NCBI GenBank assembly: GCA_021156245.1
Contig: JAJNBO010000022.1
Coordinates: 1 to 12,526, forward strand
Length of the DNA stretch: 12,526 bases
Reading direction: 5' to 3'
DNA from: Ramlibacter sp.
Lineage (GTDB): Bacteria; Pseudomonadota; Gammaproteobacteria; Burkholderiales; Burkholderiaceae_C
Shown: positions 6,588 through 12,526 of the stretch, one piece after another
Numbering within the stretch: position 1 is the stretch's first letter
Layout of the letters: every line of letters starts with the position of its first letter
Position numbers and translations under genes: made by a program
Notes under the pieces: generated by a model
What the model was told of the DNA's origin: nothing
The model's database searches: none
Seen by the model: only the letters and a program-made list of their open reading frames with translations

Positions 6588-6632
6588 TTGCCACTGCGGC
6601 AAGCGGCTGCTATAAGGCTCATCCAAAGGAGG
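6588..6632 (+). promoter_or_regulatory. Sigma70-type promoter and RBS of the secreted hypothetical gene
   Basis: TTGCCA (6588-6593), a 17-bp spacer and TATAAG (6611-6616) form the best promoter in the window. AAAGGAGG (6625-6632) lies 5 nt before ATG 6638. The promoter starts 3 nt after the SDR stop codon, so the downstream gene is independently transcribed. Confidence 0.75.
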
Positions 6633-6637
6633 CTCCC

Positions 6638-7072
6638 ATGCGCGCCATCCACGTTTCCTGTCTCCTGGCCGGCCTGCTGGCCGCTAACGGTGTCCAGGCG
6701 CAGTCGACGCTGGGCGAGTTGCTGGACCAGGGCGCGCGCAAGCTGTCCGCCGCGGAAGTGCAGGCGCTCGGCGACCTCCGCATCGTGCGGCAGGCCCCCG
6801 ACGCGGATGCGTACATAGCCCTGCGCGCCGACGGCACGGTGGTGGGCATGGTCCACAACAAGCAGGGCGAGGGCTCCAGCGAAGCGGTGGGCACCTGGAG
6901 CATCGATGCCTCCGGCCGGCGCTGCGCCGACGTCTCGCTGCCGGCGTTCCGCATGACGATGCAGCAGTGTGGCTACACCTTCCAGCTCGGACGCGACATC
7001 TTCTTCGCGTCCTCCGACGCCGACCGCGCCGTGGCCGCGCACCTCTACACGGGCCCGGCCTTCCTGCGCTGA
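6638..7072 (+). CDS. Secreted/periplasmic hypothetical protein (144 aa)
   Basis: Unknown function. The start at 6638 is fixed by an AAAGGAGG Shine-Dalgarno and a consensus-like promoter just upstream; the open frame continues further up but would cross both. Residues 1-22 look like a Sec signal peptide: Arg2, a hydrophobic core (LLAGLLAANG) and a likely cut after VQA (residue 21), leaving a mature protein of about 123 aa. The mature part has a helical stretch (24-47), then beta-rich sequence with GTWSIDASGRRC (residues 85-96) and QQCGYTF (109-115). C96 and C111 could form a disulfide. The G-T-W-x(6)-G-x-x-C pattern recalls small periplasmic beta domains seen in other proteobacterial hypotheticals, but I cannot name the family. 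Its stop codon abuts the stop of the convergent DUF3096 gene with no gap. Confidence 0.85.
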   Translation: MRAIHVSCLLAGLLAANGVQAQSTLGELLDQGARKLSAAEVQALGDLRIVRQAPDADAYIALRADGTVVGMVHNKQGEGSSEAVGTWSIDASGRRCADVSLPAFRMTMQQCGYTFQLGRDIFFASSDADRAVAAHLYTGPAFLR

Positions 7073-7210
7073 CTACTTCCCGAACAGGCCGACCAGGCCG
7101 GTGATGATCAGGTACAGCGCGATGATGTAGTTCAGCAGCTTGGGCATGATGAGGATCAGCACGCCCGCGATGAGCGCGGCGAACGGCCCGAGTTGGTTGA
7201 TGTATTGCAT
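7073..7210 (-). CDS. DUF3096 family small membrane protein (45 aa)
   Basis: A 45-aa protein made almost entirely of two hydrophobic helices: residues 8-22 (PFAALIAGVLILIMP) and 26-43 (LNYIIALYLIITGLVGLF), separated by a Pro-Lys turn. The N-terminal MQYINQLGPFAALIAG and the LNYI.A.YLI..G motif are characteristic of DUF3096 (inner membrane, function unknown). The start at 7210 is supported by GGAG 5 nt upstream; a longer 60-aa reading from 7255 would put a candidate -10 (CATACT) inside the gene and adds residues not typical of the family. The gene follows the NADH dehydrogenase on the same strand after 60 bp. It may be read through from it or use its own promoter. Confidence 0.85.
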   Translation of the reverse strand: MQYINQLGPFAALIAGVLILIMPKLLNYIIALYLIITGLVGLFGK

Positions 7211-7238
7211 GGACGCTCCACCGGTTGAGGAAGCGCCC

Positions 7239-7244
7239 AGTATG
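7239..7244 (-). promoter_or_regulatory. Candidate -10 (CATACT) for the DUF3096 gene
   Basis: On the minus strand CATACT lies 28 nt before the DUF3096 ATG, the same hexamer as in front of the SDR gene. No convincing -35 is present, so this is tentative. Confidence 0.35.
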
Positions 7245-7270
7245 CGGCGATGCATCGCACCGCGGGGGCG

Positions 7271-8584
7271 CTATCCGTCGCGCAGGGCGGGATCGATGCC
7301 GGTGACCACGCGCGCATACCGCTGCGAACTCCAGTACGCCGACGCCCAGTCGATCAGTACCACCAGACGGTTGCGAAAGCCGATCAGGAAGTAGATGTGC
7401 GCGAACAGCCAGAACAGCCAGGCCATGCGGCCGCTGAAGCGCACGCGGCGCCACGGCATCCACAGGTCCACGACGGCTGAATTGCGGCCGATGGTCGCCA
7501 GGTTGCCGTAGTCGCGATAGCGGAACGGTTCCGCGGGGCGGCCGGCCATGCGCCGCAGGATGTTCGACGCCGCCAAGCGCCCCATCTGCTTGGCCGCCGG
7601 TGAAACCCCCGGGACGGGCCGCGGCTCGTGGCCCGCCAGATGGCTGAAGGCGGCGGCGAGATCGCCGACGACGCTGATTTCCGGATGCCCCGGCAAGGAG
7701 AGGTCGGGCTCCACCACGACGCGGCCCGCGCGGTCCGTCGTCGCCCCGGTCGCCTCCGCGAGCTGGCGTCCCAGCGGCGACGCCGCCACGCCCGCTGCCC
7801 ATACCACGCAGCGGGCCGCTATGCGTTCCGGGGACCCATCGGCCTGCCGGCTGACGTCCAGGCCCTGCGCGTCGATGGCCGTCACGCGCGAGCCGACCTG
7901 CACCTCCACGCCCAGCTTCTCGAGCTGCCGGCGCGCGCTTTCGCTCAGGTCCTCCGGCATCGCCTGCAGCACGCGCGGACCGCCCTCCACCAGCAGGATG
8001 CGCGCCTGTGCGGGGTCGATGCGGCGGAACTCGCCGGGCAGCGTATGCCGCGCAATCTCGGCGAGGGTGCCGGCCATCTCGACGCCCGTGGGGCCTCCGC
8101 CGATGACCACGAAGGTGAGCCAGGCGGCGCGCACCTGCGGGTCCTGCTCCTTCTCCGCGGCCTCGAACGCGAGCAGCACGCGCCGCCGGATCTCGAAGGC
8201 GTCCGCCAGCGTCTTCAAGCCGGGAGCGAACGGGGCCCAGTCGTCCCGCCCGAAATAGCTGTGCGTCGCGCCCGCGGCGACGATGAGGTGGTCGTAGGGA
8301 ACGGCATCGCCCTCGCGCAGCCGCACCAGCTTCTGCACGGCATCGATCGCCACGACGTCGCCGAGCAGCGTCGTCACGTTCGGCTGCGCGCGGAACAGGT
8401 GGCGCACGGGCGCGGCGATGGCGGGCGCGGAAAGGCCGGCGGTCGCCACCTGGTACAGCAGCGGCTGGAACAGGTGGTGGTTCGTCTTGTCCACCAGGGT
8501 GATGGAAACGTCCGCGTCGCGCAAAGCGCGCGCCGCTTCGAGGCCGCCGAAGCCGCAGCCGATGATCACGATGCGAGGGGTCAC
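7271..8584 (-). CDS. ndh: Type II NADH dehydrogenase (NDH-2), FAD-dependent
   Basis: A 437-aa single-subunit NADH:quinone oxidoreductase that feeds electrons to the quinone pool without pumping protons, attached to the cytoplasmic face of the inner membrane. The FAD-binding GCGFGG is at residues 9-14 and the NADH-binding GGGPTG at 162-167, with conserved Glu169 after it. HLFQPLLYQVATAGLS (37-52) is an NDH-2 signature, and VVGDLAA is the second FAD motif. The C-terminal FWLFAHIYFLIGF and LVVLIDWASAYW stretches (about 391-428) form the membrane anchor. The start is GTG, 4 nt after the stop of the response-regulator gene, so the two are almost certainly co-transcribed and probably translationally coupled. 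A related flavin oxidoreductase of unknown acceptor is the only real alternative. Confidence 0.93.
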   Translation of the reverse strand: MTPRIVIIGCGFGGLEAARALRDADVSITLVDKTNHHLFQPLLYQVATAGLSAPAIAAPVRHLFRAQPNVTTLLGDVVAIDAVQKLVRLREGDAVPYDHLIVAAGATHSYFGRDDWAPFAPGLKTLADAFEIRRRVLLAFEAAEKEQDPQVRAAWLTFVVIGGGPTGVEMAGTLAEIARHTLPGEFRRIDPAQARILLVEGGPRVLQAMPEDLSESARRQLEKLGVEVQVGSRVTAIDAQGLDVSRQADGSPERIAARCVVWAAGVAASPLGRQLAEATGATTDRAGRVVVEPDLSLPGHPEISVVGDLAAAFSHLAGHEPRPVPGVSPAAKQMGRLAASNILRRMAGRPAEPFRYRDYGNLATIGRNSAVVDLWMPWRRVRFSGRMAWLFWLFAHIYFLIGFRNRLVVLIDWASAYWSSQRYARVVTGIDPALRDG

Positions 8585-8588
8585 CGGG

Positions 8589-9284
8589 TCAGTCTAGCAG
8601 CCGGTGCTTCAGGGCGTAGTACGTGAGGTCGCTATTCGAGTGCGCTTCCAGCTTGCGCATCAGGCGCGCGCGGTAGGTGCTCACGGTCTTCGCGCTCAGC
8701 GAAAGTTCCGCCGCCACTTCCCCCGCCGTGCAGCCTTGCGCGAGCTTCAGGAACACCTGCAGCTCGCGCGCCGACAATTGCTCGTGGGCGCCCCCAGGCG
8801 TGGGCGAGATCATCTGCGTGGCCAGCAGCTCGGCGACGACCGCCGTGATGTAGCGCGCGCCATCGGCAACGCGCCGGATCGCGGTGGTGATCTCCGACGG
8901 CTCGCAGGCCTTGTTCAAATACCCGCTCGCGCCATTGCGGATGAGGGGAACGGCGTACTGGTGCTCCGGATAGCCGGAGAGCACCAGCACGCCGACGTTC
9001 TCCGCCTTGGCCTTGATCATGGTGAGCGCATCGATGCCGCTCTGCCCCGGCATGTCGAGGTCGAGCAGCAGCACGTCGAGCGCCTGGGTGCGCACGAGGT
9101 CGATCGCCTCGCGGCCGGAGGACGCCTCCGCGACCACGCGGATGCCGTCCTGCTCGTCGAGGTAGCAGCGCAGCGCGGTACGGGTGATGGGATGGTCGTC
9201 GGCGATGCCGACGCGGATGACACGCAGGGGCCAAGCGCCCCCGCCGGGCGCTGTTGTCTGCTCGCCGATGCGCTGCAGCTTCAC
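8589..9284 (-). CDS. NarL/LuxR-family two-component response regulator
   Basis: A 231-aa DNA-binding response regulator. The receiver domain (about 24-140) has the acidic pair Asp29-Asp30, phospho-acceptor Asp75 (LLLDLDMPG), Ser103 and Lys125 (YLNKA). The C-terminal LuxR-type helix-turn-helix (about 168-231) contains LSARELQVF, GCTAGEVAAELSLSAKTVSTY and RLMRKL. The start is GTG, with AGGA 8 nt upstream. It adds about 23 residues before the first receiver strand, more than usual, but no later start fits. No histidine kinase is in the window, so the partner is unknown. It is the first gene of a tight unit with NDH-2 (4-nt gap), suggesting, by inference, that it responds to or controls respiratory state. 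Confidence 0.93.
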   Translation of the reverse strand: MKLQRIGEQTTAPGGGAWPLRVIRVGIADDHPITRTALRCYLDEQDGIRVVAEASSGREAIDLVRTQALDVLLLDLDMPGQSGIDALTMIKAKAENVGVLVLSGYPEHQYAVPLIRNGASGYLNKACEPSEITTAIRRVADGARYITAVVAELLATQMISPTPGGAHEQLSARELQVFLKLAQGCTAGEVAAELSLSAKTVSTYRARLMRKLEAHSNSDLTYYALKHRLLD

Positions 9285-9358
9285 GGCCTAGTTCCTGTGC
9301 CTCGAATCGATGACTCGGTGGGGACATTAAGGAACCGTTGCGCTTTACCGTCCCGTAG
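9285..9358 (-). promoter_or_regulatory. Upstream region of the response-regulator/ndh unit
   Basis: A 74-bp gap, the only one between clpB and ndh, so the likely promoter site for this pair. TAATGT (9324-9329, minus strand) is a possible -10 without a clear -35; AGGA at 9293-9296 is the Shine-Dalgarno for the GTG at 9284. No terminator-like hairpin is evident, so read-through from the clpB unit is possible. Confidence 0.3.
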
Positions 9359-9982
9359 TCATCTTCCTACAGGCGGGTAGGCGTTCTTTGCATCCTGAAG
9401 CGGCACGCAGGTGGCAGCACACAACTGCCGTTCTTGCCGCAGGAGCGCCGGGCGCCGGCCGTCCAGGGACAGCTGGTAGGTGCGCCGCTCGTATTCCACG
9501 GGCACGTTGCGCGCGCGGGCGAGCTCGGGACGCGCCTGCAAGTAGCGACGCACGTCCACGCGATAGTGCAAGGCGCCGGCTTCGCGCCGCAAGGTGTTCC
9601 GCAGGATCTCGACCCCGTTGTTGCCGCAGGGGGTGCCCGTTTCGGCCGCCACCAGCTCACAAATGCGCTGGCCCGCCGCGCTCCAGGAGAGCACGCCCGG
9701 CGCGTAGCCGACCTGCCCCACCACGCGCTCGCCGCACTGCGCGAGTTCCCCGGTGAAGGGGTGCTTCATCCGGTAGACGTAGCAACGTCCTCGCGGGCGC
9801 GCTTCCGCGCGTTCGTCGAAGAAGAGGGACAGGTCCGCACCCGCGAGGCCCCCCGCCCGGGACCACTCCCAGCCCAGTTGCTGGAACAAGCGCTGCAGCG
9901 CCGGCGTCCGCCGGGGCGCCTGCCGCACATCCTGCGCGACGGCGACACCCGCCGGCGGTTCGACGGCCGCGGCGGGCAGCAT
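9359..9982 (-). CDS. Hypothetical protein (207 aa) coupled to clpB
   Basis: I do not recognise this protein. Its ATG at 9982 follows the clpB stop codon by 2 nt (TGACCATG), implying translational coupling. The frame stays open far back into clpB, but those upstream codons are a shadow of clpB. Visible features: an Ala/Pro-rich N-terminus with no clear signal peptide, a LFQQLGWEW...LSLFFDE segment (residues 32-57), RCYVYRMKHPFTGELAQCGE (66-85), and a basic second half with RVDVRRYLQARPE. Six cysteines (C67, C83, C108, C119, C188, C192) suggest disulfides or metal binding. Operon position hints at a heat-shock or protein-quality role, but nothing in the sequence demands it. Confidence 0.8.
   Translation of the reverse strand: MLPAAAVEPPAGVAVAQDVRQAPRRTPALQRLFQQLGWEWSRAGGLAGADLSLFFDERAEARPRGRCYVYRMKHPFTGELAQCGERVVGQVGYAPGVLSWSAAGQRICELVAAETGTPCGNNGVEILRNTLRREAGALHYRVDVRRYLQARPELARARNVPVEYERRTYQLSLDGRRPALLRQERQLCAATCVPLQDAKNAYPPVGR
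9365..9371 (+). repeat. TCCTACA heptamer, copy 4, in the 3' end of a coding region
   Basis: This copy lies on the plus strand within the last codons of the 207-aa gene, pointing away from the response-regulator gene. Unlike the other three it is coding and no plus-strand gene follows, so it may be chance, or an antisense start. Confidence 0.15.
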
Positions 9983-9984
9983 GG

Positions 9985-12526
<2,542 letters not shown>

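Noticed and set aside
6536..6637. Longer N-terminus for the secreted hypothetical, starting inside the SDR gene
   Set aside because: It would run through a consensus-like promoter and Shine-Dalgarno and would bury the signal peptide.
7211..7255. A 15-residue N-terminal extension of the DUF3096 protein
   Set aside because: The extension contains a candidate -10, the family protein begins MQYI, and a GGAG sits correctly before the shorter start.
7628..8626. A 332-codon plus-strand frame opposite NDH-2
   Set aside because: It is antisense to a gene with complete FAD and NADH motifs, has no Shine-Dalgarno and shows no recognisable domain.

Overview
The window is about 12.5 kb of dense, GC-rich bacterial chromosome. 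Protein style and gene content (adenosylcobalamin-dependent ribonucleotide reductase with a C-terminal zinc ribbon, ClpB, NDH-2, DUF3096, a Tyr-rich stress-type hypothetical) suggest a betaproteobacterium of the Burkholderiales, most likely Comamonadaceae (Ramlibacter/Variovorax-like). That placement is inferred from family resemblance, not from a marker gene. I see no rRNA, tRNA, insertion sequence, phage gene or CRISPR array.

Layout. Left, plus strand: the 3' part of nrdJ, two tiny overlapping ORFs of unknown function, and a NUDIX hydrolase that probably starts on a leaderless GTG. The NUDIX gene runs tail to tail into a minus-strand S9 prolyl-oligopeptidase-type peptidase, sharing 80 bp. 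Upstream of the peptidase, also on minus, is a 140-aa Tyr-rich hypothetical, separated by two perfect GC hairpins. A divergent 188-bp intergenic region separates it from a plus-strand SDR oxidoreductase and a small secreted hypothetical with a good sigma70 promoter. That gene abuts a minus-strand DUF3096 mini membrane protein with no base between the stop codons. The rest is on minus: (reading 5'->3' on that strand) clpB (5' end outside the window), a 207-aa Cys-containing hypothetical 2 nt after it, a NarL/LuxR-type response regulator, a type II NADH dehydrogenase 4 nt after that, and DUF3096.

Functionally this is ordinary core plus stress-adaptation DNA: dNTP synthesis, nucleotide clean-up, protein quality control, respiratory-chain entry, and several small proteins of unknown role. 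I found no convincing new multi-gene system. The signals most worth following are a recurrent TCCTACA heptamer (four copies, three intergenic and each oriented toward the next gene), the two-gene response-regulator/NDH-2 unit, the clpB-coupled hypothetical, and the ATGA-coupled pair of mini-ORFs after nrdJ.
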